This document shows positions 1 to 12,600 of a stretch of 64,000 nucleotides of DNA, one piece after another. The notes below the pieces were generated by a model, which saw only the letters and a list, made by a program, of their open reading frames with translations, did no database searches and was not told where the DNA came from. The position numbers were made by a program, and so were the translations under genes. The stretch's first letter is position 1. Every line of letters starts with the position of its first letter. The stretch comes from Symbiodinium natans (Eukaryota > Sar > Dinophyceae > Suessiales > Symbiodiniaceae): the NCBI GenBank assembly GCA_905221605.1, contig CAJNDS010001079.1:186001-250000 (forward strand), read 5' to 3'.

Positions 1-2415
1 CTGTGTAAGTGCCGGCACGGGTCTGGAATGAGCAGAGCCTCATCATCACTCCAAAAACCAGAGCAATGACAACGACAACCCGCTGCCAGCGCTTCATGCG
101 AAGGATGGTAAGGACGCTATTTTCAGTAAGCATTCCTCGACGACCAGTTCAACGACCACAGGGACCGCAGCATGCCTGACGCCGTCAGAGAAATCCGCTA
201 AGAAATTTGTTCACGTCACTGGGAACTGGGTCAGTCCCTGCACGAGTGTGTAACAAGATGAGTCTCATCATGCTAAGATCCGTCCTGCGCACAAGCACTC
301 AACCAAAGGTCACCAGACAAAGGACAAACAAGCGCTGCCCGGTGTCCATCATGCGAAAGATGGTGTGGATGGTGTATTCAGCATGCATTCCTCAGTGTGG
401 TGCATGACTCGGTCGTTTAATCATCTGGACCTGGTGTCTTGAGACGCCGCTCACTGCAAGACGTTTCCGACCAGTTCAACGACCACAGGGACCGCATCAT
501 GCCTGACGCCGTCAGAGAAATCCGCTAAGAAATTTGTTCACGTCACTGGGAACTGGGTCAGTCCCTGCACGAGTGTGTAACAAGATGAGTCTCATCATGC
601 TAAGATCCGTCCTGCGCACAAGCACTCAACCAAAGGTCACCAGACAAAGGACAAAAAAGCGATGCCGGGTGTCCATCATGCGAAAGATGGTGTGGATGGT
701 GTATTCAGCATGCATTCTCAGTGTGGTGCATGACTCGGTAGTTTAATCATCTGGACCTGGTGTCTTGAGACGCCGCTCACTGCAAAACGTTTCCGACCAG
801 TTCAGCGACCACAGGGACCGCAGCATGCCTGACGCCGTCAGAGAAATCCGCTAAGAAATTTGTTCACGTCACTGGGAACTGGGTCAGTCCCTGCACGAGT
901 GTGTAACAAGATGAGTCTCATCATGCTAAGTTCCGTCCTGCGCACAAGCACTCAACCAAAGGTCACCAGACAAAGGACAAACAAGCGCTGCCCGGTGTCC
1001 ATCATGCGAAAGATGGTGTGGATGGTGTATTCAGCATGCATTCCTCAGTGTGGTGCATGACTCGGTCGTTTAATCATCTGGACCTGGTGTCTTGAGACGC
1101 CGCTCACTGCAAGACGTTTTCCGACCAGTTCAACGACCACAGGGACCGCAGCATGCCTGACGCCGTCAGAGAAATCCGCTAAGAAATTTGTTCACGTCAC
1201 TGGGAACTGGGTCAGTCCCTGCACGAGTGTGTAACAAGATGAGTCTCATCATGCTAAGTTCCGTCCTGCCCACAAGCACTCAACCAAAGGTCACCAGACA
1301 AAGGACAAACAAGCGCTGCCGGGTGTCCATCATGCGAAAGATGGTGTGGATGGTGTATTCAGCATGCATTCCTCAGTGTGGTGCATGACTCGGTCGTTTA
1401 ATCATCTGGACCTGGTGTCTTGAGACGCCGCTCACTGCAAGACGTTTTCCGACCAGTTCAACGACCACAGGGACCGCAGCATGCCTGACGCCATCAGAGA
1501 AATCCGCTAAGAAATTTGTTCACGTCACTGGGAACTGGGTCAGTCCCTGCACGAGTGTGTAACAAGATGAGTCTCATCATGCTAAGTTCCGTCCTGCCCA
1601 CAAGCACTCAACCAAAGGTCACCAGACAAAGGACAAACAAGCGCTGCCGGGTGTCCATCATGCGAAAGATGGTGTGGATGGTGTATTCAGCATGCATTCC
1701 TCAGTGTGGTGCATGACTCGGTCGTTTAATCATCTGGACCTGGTGTCTTGAGACGCCGCTCACTGCAAGACGTTTTCCGACCAGTTCAACGACCACAGGG
1801 ACCGCAGCATGCCTGACGCCGTCAGAGAAATCCGCTAAGAAATTTGTTCACGTCACTGGGAACTGGGTCAGTCCCTGCACGAGTGTGTAACAAGATGAGT
1901 CTCATCATGCTAAGTTCCGTCCTGCGCACAAGCACTCAACCAAAGGTCACCAGACAAAGGACAAACAAGCGCTGCCCGGTGTCCATCATGCGAAAGATGG
2001 TGTGGATGGTGTATTCAGCATGCATTCCTCAGTGTGGTGCATGACTCGGTCGTTTAATCATCTGGACCTGGTGTCTTGAGACGCCGCTCACTGCAAGACG
2101 TTTCCGACCAGTTCAACGACCACAGGGACCGCAGCATGCCTGACGCCGTCAGAGAAATCCGCTAAGAAACTTGTTCACGTCACTGGGAACTGGGTCAGTC
2201 CCTGCACGAGTGTGTAACAAGATGAGTCTCATCATGGTAAGTTCCGTCCTGCGCACAAGCACTCAACCAAAGGTCACCAGACAAAGGACAAACAAGCGCT
2301 GCCGGGTGTCCATCATGCGAAAGATGGTGTGGATGGTGTATTCAGCATGCATTCCTCAGTGTGGTGCATGACTCGGTAGTTTAATCATCTGGACCTGGTG
2401 TCTCGAGACGCCGCT
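1..2415. repeat. 327-bp satellite array, about 7 units
   Basis: Near-identical units of 326-328 bp follow each other; the same anchor (TTGTTCACGTCACTGGGAAC) recurs at 207, 534, 860, 1188, 1516, 1844 and 2171. Bases 1-152 are an older, shortened unit that matches only part of the consensus. Units differ by a few substitutions, and neighbours share variants (the units at 1188 and 1516 both carry CCTGCCCACAAG), which suggests local homogenisation. Each unit has a 66-70 codon open frame, but it starts at TTG, so I do not call it a gene. The array runs off the left edge and ends where telomere-type repeats begin. Confidence 0.95.
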
Positions 2416-3167
2416 CAATGCAAGAAGATGCTCGACCTATCCCCTCAACCCTCAACCCAAACCTTTGACCCCAGACCCAAACCTCTCAAACTCTCAACAA
2501 AGTAAGCCACCCGGCTAAACCCTAAACCCTAAACCCTAAGCCCTAAACCGTTTCACATCAAACTTCGATGCCAAACCCTCAAAGCCTTGAAGCACGAAAT
2601 CCAACATCCGCCACAATCCGCCACTGGTTCCTGCGACCTCGAGGAACCCTGAAAACACAAAAAGGGCTCAGGGTTCAGGGTTTCGGGTTTAGAGCTAGGG
2701 TTTAGGGTTTAGGGCTAGGCTCTCGGGTTTCGAGTTTAGGTTCCGATTCTTCAGGGTCCTGAACTTCATTGGGCCCTAGCGGCCGTAAAGGCCCGAAATA
2801 AACCCTGAACCCTAAACCCTAAACCCTAAACCCTGAACCCTGAGCCGTAAAGGCCCGAAATAAACCCTGAACCCTAAACCCTAAACCCTAAACCCTGAAC
2901 CCTGAACACCGCCAATGGGTTGTAGGATTTTGGCCTTTGAGATCCTACATGAACCCTGAAAACCCTGAACCCCGAACCCTGAAAACCCTGAAATGAACCC
3001 TAAACCCTAAACCCTAAACCCTAAACCCTAAACCCTAAACCCTGAACCCCAAAACAACCCATGGGCCTTGGCGCTCACATCGGGCCGACCACCGCCGGTC
3101 TCGTACAGCGCCTGACGCGGAAGGATTGGGCCGCTGAGCCCTCTAAGGGTTTCTGAGAGGCGCCATA

Positions 3168-3250
3168 GGTTTAGGGTTTAGGGTTTAGGGTTTAGGGTTT
3201 AGGGTTTAGGGTTTAGGGTTTAGGGTTTAGGGTTTAGGGTTTAGGGTTAA
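3168..3250 (+). repeat. TTTAGGG tract
   Basis: About 11 perfect plant-type telomere heptamers in TTTAGGG orientation. Confidence 0.95.
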
Positions 3251-3428
3251 GTGTTTAGGGCTTGGGCTTCAGGGGTTAAAGTCCCTGTTGTACCGTTCGT
3301 CGGAACGACGGCCGCCTCAAGGGCAGGCTTAGGGGGTTTTAGGTAGATTTAGGCCTTACTGCGGTTTAGGGTTTAGGTTTGACAGTTGAGGGCTCCAAGC
3401 CCTGTAATCCCCAAGCTCTGAAGCACTT

Positions 3429-3494
3429 ACCCTAAACCCTAAACCCTAAACCCTAAACCCTAAACCCTAAACCCTAAACCCTAAACCCTAAACC
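3429..3494 (-). repeat. CCCTAAA tract
   Basis: About 9 heptamers in the opposite orientation, only 180 bp from the previous tract. Facing tracts separated by a unique island are the common pattern of the window. Confidence 0.95.
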
Positions 3495-3889
3495 GCACTG
3501 GCTGGATCTGGCCATGTTCTGACAAAGCATTGAGGGTACTGACCATAAAAGCATCAATCTCGCCAAGGCTCCCACCCTCAAATCAACCCTCCCCTTAAAA
3601 CCCTCAACCCTAAAGTTTAATGTTTAGCGTTTAGGGTTTTAGGGTTTATAGGGTTTTTAGGGTTTATAGGGTTTATAGGGTTTACGGGGTTTATAGGGTT
3701 TATAGGGTTGATAGGGTTGATAGGGTTTAGGGTTTAGGGTCTAGGGTTTAGGGTTTAGGGCTTAGGGTTTAGGGTTTAGGGAAACCCTAAACTCTGAACC
3801 CTGCCCTATAGGCCCTGAACACACCCCTCGGCCTCAAAGCGGCCCAAGTCGTAGGCAGACATGGCCGCCGAAGGAGCCGGGGAGGTGTA

Positions 3890-3965
3890 GGGTTTAGGGT
3901 TTAGGGTTTAGGGTTTAGGGTTTAGGGTTTAGGGTTTAGGGTTTAGGGTTTAGGGTTTAGGGTTT
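3890..3965 (+). repeat. TTTAGGG tract
   Basis: About 11 perfect heptamers. Confidence 0.95.
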
Positions 3966-4135
3966 GGAGGTTTTGGGTTTGGCGGCTGAGGGTTTGGGGG
4001 TTTATATAGGGGTTTCGGGTTGAGGGGATCGGACACATCTCGGCTGAACATCGAACCACGCTGACCGGTGCTCTGGCAGAGGGTAGCCACCTTCCTCTAG
4101 GCGGTGGATTTCGGAGGCCCTATAAACAACAGATG

Positions 4136-4140
<5 letters not shown>

Positions 4141-4162
<22 letters not shown>
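4141..4162. repeat. TA dinucleotide repeat
   Basis: Pure (TA)n of about 22 bp; it makes a Tyr-Ile run in a spurious minus-strand frame. Confidence 0.9.
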
Positions 4163-4167
<5 letters not shown>

Positions 4168-5758
4168 AATTCCACACACAGTGCAGTGCAATATAATGCA
4201 ATTGTTGCAATGAACGGGTTGCATAGGGTGGTCGAAATGAAGCCATAGAGCTGTAGTGCTAATTCCAAGTCAACCCCCCGGGCCAGACGAAGACAAGAGA
4301 AAGCAAAGCAGAAGGCGGGGTTAGGGTTTAGGGTTTAGGGCTTAGGTCTTAGGGCTTAGGGCTGAGGGCTTAGGGGGGGGGGGGTCAGAACACCCTGCCA
4401 CATTGGGTTCCTCGAGGTCAGCCCGAAACCCCAAAATGACAATAGCCTCTGCCTAAACCCTAATTAAACCCTAAACCCTAAACCCTGAACCCTGAACCCT
4501 GAACCCTGAACCCTATACCCTAAACCCTAAACCCTGAACCGGGCCTCCGAGGAAACTCTCATTCAAACTCTGCCGCAGACCCGCGAAGCGACTGGGCCTG
4601 GCTGGGCATGGAGTTTGAGTGTAGGGTTTAGGGCTTTGGGGTTTCGGGGTTTCGGGTTTAGGGGTGTAGGGTTTAGGGTTTAGGGTTTAGGGGCTTAAGG
4701 GGTTTAGGGGTTTAGGGGTTTAGGGGTTTAGGGGTTTAGGGGTTTGGGGGTTTAGGGGTTTAGGGGTTTAGGGGTTTAAGGGGTTTAAGGGGTTCAGGGT
4801 TGGGGTTTAGGGGTTTAGAGGAGGGTTTTAGGGGTTGTGTAGGGAGGTGACCCATACTAGGCTGAAGGTATTAACTTCATAACCTGAAAAAACGTGCTTC
4901 ATGCTTCCAACCGTTGACAACTACCCATGAGCCATCGAGTAAGCCTAGTAGACCCTCAACCTTACACCCAGACCGCAGACCTTATAGGATAAGGATCTAA
5001 AGCTTCCGAGGGCCGAAGTACCCCCACAGAGCCGTGGGAGGGGCTTTGCCTTTCGCTGGCCGCGACGCCCCATGCGTCGCGTCACGCATCACCAGTCTTC
5101 TAGATTCGAGCTACGCGTTCAGGAAGGGTCAAGGCTCCGTGATACGGGAACAAAGGTGAACTTGTTAAGGCCAACAGGCCTTATTGGGGCTGCATATTCG
5201 ACAGGCTTCCTTTGAGGTTGTGAATTGAGAAAGGGGTACTATAATCCCTACTAAGGGCTGTTAGTATAAGGGGGAACATCCATGAAGTCATGCTCCGACT
5301 CACCCACGCGCCCCCCACGCCCCTGTGAGGCGCCCACGATGCTATGATAGCCTGGCAGCAACGCGGAATTTGATTTGGGGCTCTTTAGGGTTTAGGGTTT
5401 AGGGTTTGGGGACATGCGGTTTCTGTTTTGGGGCTCTCTGGGGTGTTTAGAGACATTGCGGTGGCGGCTTGATCTTACAATGGCAAGGGCAGAGTCTAGG
5501 GTTGAGGGTGTTTAACTGTACCCTGAGCCCTAAGCCCGCAACCCTAAGTCCCTCCCAACAACAACGACGATGGATAACATCTGCGGCATTTCTAGTATTC
5601 TTAAGGGAGCGGAAGTTTAGGGTTTAGGGTTTATGGTTTAGGGTTTAGGGTTTAGGGTTTAGGCTTTAGGGTTTAGGGGGGTATGCAACCCAAGGTTCCC
5701 GAATACTCCCCACTACTCCCAAAGGCTCCCGGAGCATCCTTTGGTTCCCTAGGCAGTT

Positions 5759-5817
5759 TCCCTAAACCCTAAACCCTAAACCCTAAACCCTAAACCCTAA
5801 ACCCTAAACCCTAAACC
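5759..5817 (-). repeat. CCCTAAA tract
   Basis: About 8 perfect heptamers. Confidence 0.95.
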
Positions 5818-5895
5818 CCCCATGAGCCCCCCTCCCTTAAGGACCCTATAAGTCCTCTACTTCACAGGGAGATTCGACCTTCCTAGCGGCGTACT

Positions 5896-6297
5896 CTAGC
5901 CAGGACACTTGACAAGAAGAGTCGTCTCTGCGCCAAGCTCTCTTGTGCTGGTGATGTCGCACATGTAGGTTGGCGCGCAAGGATCCGCACCGTTCGAGTA
6001 ACCCCTTGCCCAGAGCATGCAGCGAAGGAGAACTTCATCGAAGGGGAACCTAGAACAGACGGGGGAAGCCAAGGCGGAAGCTACTCCAGAAGCAGTGAGT
6101 CTTCTTGTCCGGGTGGCTGAGATCGAGCCACTAGTGATGAAGTGCTTGGGAGGAACTTCTGCCCACAAGGCTTCCCAGTCATGAGGACGAGGAAGTCCAA
6201 CGACTTCCTTCAGAAGAACGACGCCTATGCACAGAAGCTTAGCGGCGTTCTTTGGCGAAAAGAGCATCTTCACGATGCTTGGCCCCTGCTCTCTCAA
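5896..6297 (-). CDS. Open frame of unknown function, possibly an exon or gene fragment
   Basis: 133 codons open on the minus strand in one of the few islands longer than 400 bp. The frame starts at TTG, so the true 5' end is unknown; it stays open upstream to about 6340. A hydrophobic stretch lies at about residues 19-30. No family recognised. A 94-codon frame lies opposite. Open frames in this DNA are often shadows, so this is only a candidate. Confidence 0.22.
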   Translation of the reverse strand: MREQGPSIVKMLFSPKNAAKLLCIGVVLLKEVVGLPRPHDWEALWAEVPPKHFITSGSISATRTRRLTASGVASALASPVCSRFPFDEVLLRCMLWARGYSNGADPCAPTYMCDITSTRELGAETTLLVKCPG

Positions 6298-7585
6298 GTG
6301 ATGAGAGGAGTGCAGCGAAGGACAACAGCAGTAGGGCTAGGAGTAGCAGACTCCCTAGAGGTCCTTGTGACCTCGAGGACCCCCAAAAACAGAACAAAGG
6401 TTCAGGTTTTAGGGTTTAGGGTTTAGGGTTTCGGGTTTCGGGTTTCGGGTTTAGGGTTTAGGGTTTAGGGTTTAGGGGCAACTTATGTGATCAACTCCAG
6501 GCCTCCGAGTCGCTGGCCCGCGTCTCGCGACTGCAGGGAAGAGAGGCTCAGGGTGTTTAGGGTTTAGGGTTTGGGGTCTAGGGTTTAGGGTTTAGGGTTT
6601 GGGGTTTAGGGTTTAGGGTACTGGGTTAGGGTACGGAGTTTAGGGTTTAGAGTTCTTGGGGCTTTGGTGTTTTGGGCCTGGGAGATCTCGGCTAAGTGCC
6701 GAGGGTGAGCTGGGGCTTGCAGCGATTCAGGGATGTGGAGTTTCGCCACGGGCATCTGGGAGTGGAAGCACGAAACCGAAGCTGCGAAACGGTTTAGGGT
6801 TTAGGGAGTGCCCCCAAGCCCTAGGAAACCTAAACCCGGTCATGCCTGCCCTAAACCCTAAACGCTTAGCCCAAAACCCTCAACCCTAGACCTTAAGCCG
6901 TAAAGCCTAAAACCCTAGCCCCTGAAGCGACCATCAAGCCCTAAGCCTTGAATCCTAAAACCTACAACCCTAAAGCGATGTCAATTCCTAAACTCTTTCT
7001 CTCCATCTACACGGAAGGAGGTGAAGTTTACGGCTTTTTTGGGCTTGCAGAATATGAGGGGCACCCATGAGAACTAGAACATTTTGGGCTAGGTAAGCAC
7101 ACACACACACCCTTAATCCGAACTTAACCCTACAGCCGCAGGCCTAAACCAAAAAGCCCTAACCCGAGCCGGAAGAGGTCCTAAGCTCTAAAACCCCGAA
7201 ACCCCAAAAACCCTCAACCCTAAACCCCTAAACTCCTAAACCCCTAAACCCCTAGCCTAAACCGCTAAACCCCTAAGCCCCTAAACTCCTAAACCCTAAA
7301 AACCCTAAACCCTGCACCCTAAACCCTAAACCACTGAGACCAGCTTCCCCCCGGTGTTCGGCGTGCCTCGACGAGCCCTGCGGCGGGCAGGCTGAGCTCG
7401 GGTTCAAGGGGTCTAGGGCCTAGGGGTCTAGTAGGGCTTACCCTAAACCCTAAACCCTAAAGCCGGGTTTAAGGTTCAGATATGAGTCAAGATCTGGACT
7501 GTCCACACCAGCCTAAGAAAGAAAGAGTACCCTTGTTGGTGTAATCCTCGCCGAAGCGAAGTGGGAAGTATACATTAAATTGCTG

Positions 7586-7686
7586 GCTGGTTCTTAGTAG
7601 GGAAACAGGGAATGAAGGGCCCTGTGTAATCCCTTCACGGGGGTATATAAAAGGCCCTCATTCCCTCATTACCTACTAAGAACCAG
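7586..7686. mobile_element. MITE-like foldback element
   Basis: Inverted ends CTGGTTCTTAGTAGG and CCTACTAAGAACCAG enclose about 70 bp that also pairs (AGGGAATGAAGGGCC against GGCCCTCATTCCCT). No coding capacity. Confidence 0.75.
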
Positions 7687-8601
7687 GGGGTAAACTAGGA
7701 TTGCAGGGTTTCGGGGTGTTAAAGCATTTAGGGTCTAGGACTGCGATGGGTAGGGATTTCGGCAACCTTGCGAACTTGAAATACCTCCCCTGCAAAAAAA
7801 CAGGTGTGAAGAATGCCGCTTTTTCGATCCCCAAATTCCCGACTAGCAGCAGGTAAGGAGACGGTCCACCATGGGGGGTCCTTCAGTAATCACTCATGCC
7901 CGGCAGAGGCCAGAGATCCTCAAGGGGCCGTTATACCTCAGAACCCCTCAAAAAGGCCCTTTGTAGGGGATTAGAAGGCCTAATAGGGATTAGGGTTTAG
8001 GTTTAGGTTTAGGGTTTAGGGTTTCGGGTTTAGGGTTTAGGGTTTAGGGTTCAAGGTTTAGGGAATAGCCCATCATGGACCCTGAAGGTGTATGGTTTAT
8101 AGAGTAAAAGGCACTGAAAAACCTGTGGGCGTTGTTCTCCACCAGGGGCTTGCACTGGTATCTAAAGAATAATTATTGTTAACGAACTAAAATATAAACC
8201 CTAAACCCTAAACCCTAAGCCCTAAACCCAAACCCCAAACCCTATAAACCCTAAACCCTAAACCCTGTCAAAGGTCGAGTCCAAACAGGCATTTCGGGGT
8301 CGGAGGGGGCGCTGCCTCGTGGAAGGTGGCAGCAAGCTGTCCAGGCGATGGCGACGACTGCGTGGGAAGAGCAAAGTCTTGGGGTTGGGGGATGTATATG
8401 GGGGTTTTAGTGCGGGTTTAGGGTTTAGGGTTTGGGGTTAGGGTTTAGGGTTTAGGGTTAGGGTTGGGGGGATTTAGGGTTTAGGCCCGTTCAGAGTTTG
8501 CTCGACCGTACCCTAAACCCTAAACCCTGCGTTAAGGAGAGCTCCTCATGAGCAGAATCAGAAACAGGAAGGGGAGCACTGGGTCTCAAAGCCGGAGAAT
8601 C

Positions 8602-8690
8602 CCTAAACCCTAAACCCTAAACCCTAAACCCTAAACCCTAAACCCTAAACCCTAAACCCTAAACCCTAAACCCTAACCCTAAACCCTAAA
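8602..8690 (-). repeat. CCCTAAA tract
   Basis: About 12 heptamers with one hexamer slip. Confidence 0.95.
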
Positions 8691-9403
8691 CTCCAAGGCC
8701 CTGAATCCGAAACCCTGAACCCCGGGTTTAGGGTTTAGGGTTTGGGGTTTGGGGTTTAGGGTTTAGGGTTAGGTAGGTAGCGGTGTAGCAGCTCCGAGTC
8801 CTGTGGGTAGGTAGGCAGTGGTTTAACAAATGGGAGTCGAGAGGAAGCATCCCAAAACCCCGGGAGGGTTTGGGGATTTAGGATATTCGGGATTTGGGAG
8901 CCTTGTTGGGGGGTTTAGGGCTTAGGGCTTTGAGGGTTTGAGCGCGAAAAAGCCCTGAGACACACTTTCTCCGTGTGAGCGACAGAAAATCGAGAGCAGC
9001 GGGCTAGACAACCCTAAACCCTACGCCCTAAAGAAGCTCTGCAGGTTTAAGGGGGGCTTAGGGTTTAAGGTTTAAGGTTTAGAGTTAGGGGCCTAAACCC
9101 TAAACCCTAAGCTTCCGGAGAGGAAAGGTCAGCTGGCCAAGTCGCCAAGCAACTCACAAAGTGCAGCTGCCACTTCCGGTGTCCTTGCTCGGGAAAAGTG
9201 ATGATAAAGAATGAACTCTAAGGTTTGGGGCTAGGGTTTAGGGTTTAGGGGTCAGGGTTTAGGGTCTAGGGTCTAGGGTTTAGGTTTTAGGGTTCAGGGT
9301 TGAGGGTTTAGGGTTTCGGGTTTCGGGTTTAGGAAATCGGGCTTTGGGTTTAGTATTTCGGGTTTAGGGCTTAAGGCAAATGAGGGGTGTAGACTTGTGT
9401 GAC

Positions 9404-9505
9404 TTGGGATGGTCCCCCTTGTACTAACAGTCCTTAATCGGGAGTCTAGTACCCCCCTAGTATAATCCCTATTAAGGACTGTTAGAAAAAGGGGGATCAT
9501 CCCAA
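9404..9505. mobile_element. MITE, TTGGGATG-TTCCCC family
   Basis: Ends TTGGGATGGTCCCCCTT and AAGGGGGATCATCCCAA are inverted repeats; the inner arms carry ACAGTCCTTAAT and its complement. Relatives lie at 15643, 48641 and 52122 with partial copies near 5222 and 15090. Confidence 0.85.
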
Positions 9506-9540
9506 TGTATGACGGACCAAGAACATGATGCAGGATCCCC

Positions 9541-9640
9541 GGTGTTTAGGGTGTTTAGGATGTTTAGGGTGATTTAGGGTGTTTAGGGTGTTTAGGGTGT
9601 TTAGGGTGTTTAGGGTGTTTAGGGTGTTTAGGGTGTTTAG
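9541..9640 (+). repeat. 9-bp variant array (GTTTAGGGT)
   Basis: About 11 copies of a nonamer that is a heptamer plus GT. The whole array uses the same variant, so it expanded locally after the change. Confidence 0.9.
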
Positions 9641-10129
9641 TTGCCCAATACCTAGGGGAACTAAAGGTTCACCTGTGGGATTATGTTACCCCAAAAAGGC
9701 TAAAGGTTTCCTACTCTCCTACGAAGGATTTTAGTAGGCCCCAAGTGCTACATTTGCTCTAATATCTCTTAACAGTGGCCGGAGAATGAGCTTAAGACTT
9801 TCGTACCTGTTTGTTTCTGGATTCTTGCCTCTTGGGTTCTACAGCAGCAGCAACAGCAACCCTAAACCCTAAATACCCTCAACCCTAACCCTAAACTTCC
9901 CTAAGACCTAAACCCTCATCCCTCACTCCAGCAAGTACAAGCGTGATAAGCCACCAAGAAGCCCCAAACCCTAAACCCTAAACCCTACACCCTAAACCCT
10001 AAACCCTAAACCCTAAACCCTAAACCCTAAACCCTAAACCCTAAACCCCAAACCCTGCCATGCCCCGGCCTGGGTGTCTGTCCGAAGCGCTGCGCCATCT
10101 GCGCCATCTCCCGAAGGAACCTTGGGGTT

Positions 10130-10440
10130 TAGGGTTTAGGGTTTAGGGTTTGGGGTTTAGGGTTTGGGGTTTGGGGTTTAGGGTTTAGGGTTTGGGGGTT
10201 AGGGTTTAGGGTTTGGGGTTTAGGGTTTAGGGTTTGAGGTATGGGGTTTAGGGTTTAGGGTGTGGGGTTCAGGGTTTAGGGTTTGGGGTTTAGGGTTTAG
10301 GGTCTGGGGTTTAGGGTTTAGGGTTTGAGGTATGGGGTTTAGGGTTTAGGGTGTGGGGTTCAGGGTTTAGGGTTTGGGGTTTAGGGTTTAGGGTTTGGGG
10401 TTCAGCGTTTAGGGTTTGGGGTTTAGGGTTTGGGGGGTTA
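10130..10440 (+). repeat. Higher-order telomere-like repeat, 91-bp period
   Basis: TTTAGGG, TTTGGGG and rarer variants form a longer unit. The marker GAGGTATGGGG occurs at 10236 and 10327, a period of 91 bases, which is 13 heptamers. Confidence 0.8.
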
Positions 10441-11951
10441 GGGTGTTGGGAACAGAGGGGACAAGCTTTGTTTTTGAAGCCCAACAAGTGCAAAGTTCAG
10501 TTCTTGGGTGTATGTTTAGGGGGGTTCACAAAATAGGGTACCTTTTTTGGGGAGGGTTCCTACACTAAGTGGGTAGCTCTACTTGGGTCAACCCGTTCCT
10601 GTAGCCTCTGGCCGGATCGTGGAAGGCCTAAACCCTAAACCCTAAACCCTAAACCCTAAACCCTAAACCCCATCAGCCCTTTGACAGCTGCTTGGAGCGA
10701 CGCGGTTGTAGAACCCGGTGCCAGATACTTTGAGCTGGCTAATTGCGTTCAGGGCTGATAGGGTTCGGTTTAGGGTTTTGGGTTTGGGGTTTGGGGCTTG
10801 GGGTTTAAGCCCCCTATACCCTTGACCCAGGCGAAAACACGTCAGCCCTGCATGCTTTCTTGCTCTCGGCCCCTAAACCCTAAACCCTAAACCCTAAACC
10901 CTAAACCCTAAACCCTAACCTTAAACCCTAAACCCTAAACCCCTAGACCTTGCTTCTCTGAGGGCCTTTAGATCGTTGATGCAGGCGTTTCTCCAAGCAT
11001 CCTTTGGCTCCATAGGTTTTGTAGGTTTTATTGGGTTGTTCATAGGGTTGATATAGGTTTTCATAGGTTTTTGTAGGGTTTTATCGGGCTTACAGGGTTT
11101 CCTCCTTTGGAGTCTTCTCCGGACAAATGAGACGCACCGCATCTCCCTGGACTCTCTTCGGCAAGACACCTCCTTGTCCATGTCCTCGCTCTCCGATGGA
11201 TCGGCTATGGTGCTAAGCCCTAAACCCTAAACCCTAAACCCTAAACCCTAAACCCTAAACCCTACACCCCACTCCCTAAATTTGTTTAAAGGCCTAGGGA
11301 ACCCGAAGTGCCTCGAGGAAGGTCAGGTTTACTATTGAAATGATCATTTAGGGTTTAGGGTTTAGGGTTTAGGGTTTAAGGTTTAGGGTTTAGGGTTTAG
11401 GGACTGTTGTTCCTTATTGGGTTTAAGTATTCATAAAGATGCAAAATGATTTTCAACCATGACCCAGTAAAATCCTGTGAATCCTGAACCCTTTGGGGTT
11501 TACAGGGTTTTCAAAGGGTTGTTATAGGGTTTTTGCAGGGTGTTATAGGGGTCAACATAGGATTTATATAGGGTTTATAGGGTTCCTTAACACACAGCCC
11601 TCAACCCTCAACTCTAAACCCTGAACCCCTCAAGCGTATCAAGCCCACCTAGACGCAGGAGAAACCTAGCAATAAAAAGGGTGCTCTTTCTGCTTTTAAG
11701 GGGTTTAGAAGGGAAGCTAAACCCCACAAAAAGGGAATGAGGGCCTACGCCGGGTCCTAGCTGCCCTAAACCCTAAACCCTAAACCCTAAACCCTAAACC
11801 CCAAGCCCTAAACCCCAAACCCCAAACCCTAAACCCCTCAACCCTATAAAGCCCAGGACTGTGCTCTGAGATCGCCACGCTCTGGGCACCTCGGGTCCCC
11901 CTGAGTAGGCCTAGGCCAGCTTCAGGATTCAAGCCAGGGCTTTCGGATTTT

Positions 11952-12050
11952 GGGGCGTTTGGGGCGTTTGGGGCGTTTGGGGCGTTTGGGGCGTTTGGGG
12001 CGTTTGGGGCGTTTGGGGCGTTTGGGGCGTTTGGGGCGTTTGGGGCGTTT
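11952..12050 (+). repeat. 9-bp array GGGGCGTTT
   Basis: Eleven perfect tandem nonamers, guanine-rich, merging at the right into TTTAGGG. Confidence 0.95.
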
Positions 12051-12554
12051 GGGGGGTTTGGGGGGCTTAGGGTTTAGGGTTTAGGGTTTAGGGCTTAGGG
12101 CTTAGGGTGAGGGGTTTCGGGGTTTGGGGTTTTGGGTGTTGTGTTGAGGAACTGGGGGTTTAGGGTTTAGGGCTTGGGGTTTAAGGTTTGGGGATTTTGC
12201 TTCGCTCTCTTGCGCAGCACTTAGGTTCCAGAGAGGTTTTACACTTTAAGCTCGCGTGGTCAGGATTCTTGAGGCAGAGGGTTTGGAGCTTCTGCGTGTA
12301 TACGACTTCAGGCTCTATGGCGTTGAGGGTTTGGAGTTTCGGCGTTCTTGGGTCTAGGGATGTTCAAGCTTTCTTTTAGGGCTGTTACGTGTGTGTTTAG
12401 GTGGTCATGCAACTGTTTTTGGGGATCTAACCCTAAACCCCAAACCCTAAACCCTAAACCCTAAATCCGACACCCTAAACCCTAAACCCCAAACCCCAAA
12501 CCCTAAACCCTAAACCCTAAACCCGAAACTCTAAACCCCGAATCCAAGACCGCT

Positions 12555-12600
12555 GGAGCCCAGCAGCCGGATGCGCCGCAAGCCGCTTGCGCAGGAAGGC
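12555..12600 (-). CDS. GSH1: Ligase exon, C-terminal LAAHP segment
   Basis: After acceptor CCCCCAAG the frame gives AFLRKRLAAHPAAGLQRS, matching the W-M-R-x-F-x-x-x-H-P region of GCLC. It joins the exon at 14,508 in phase 0. The 3' limit is uncertain. Confidence 0.55.

Larger units (their letters stand above)
2416..12540. other. Repeat-rich region without an assignable gene
   Basis: Alternating TTTAGGG and CCCTAAA tracts separate short unique islands of 50-400 bp. Islands often have an open frame on one or both strands, but I recognised no protein family in any of them. They could hold 3' exons of the ligase gene (its C-terminus is not fully found) or a following gene. Candidate frames are mentioned only where they are long. 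Confidence 0.6.

Noticed and set aside
207-2371. Seven 66-70 codon frames as a repeated gene family
   Set aside because: They start at TTG, repeat with the satellite period and show no protein-like conservation.
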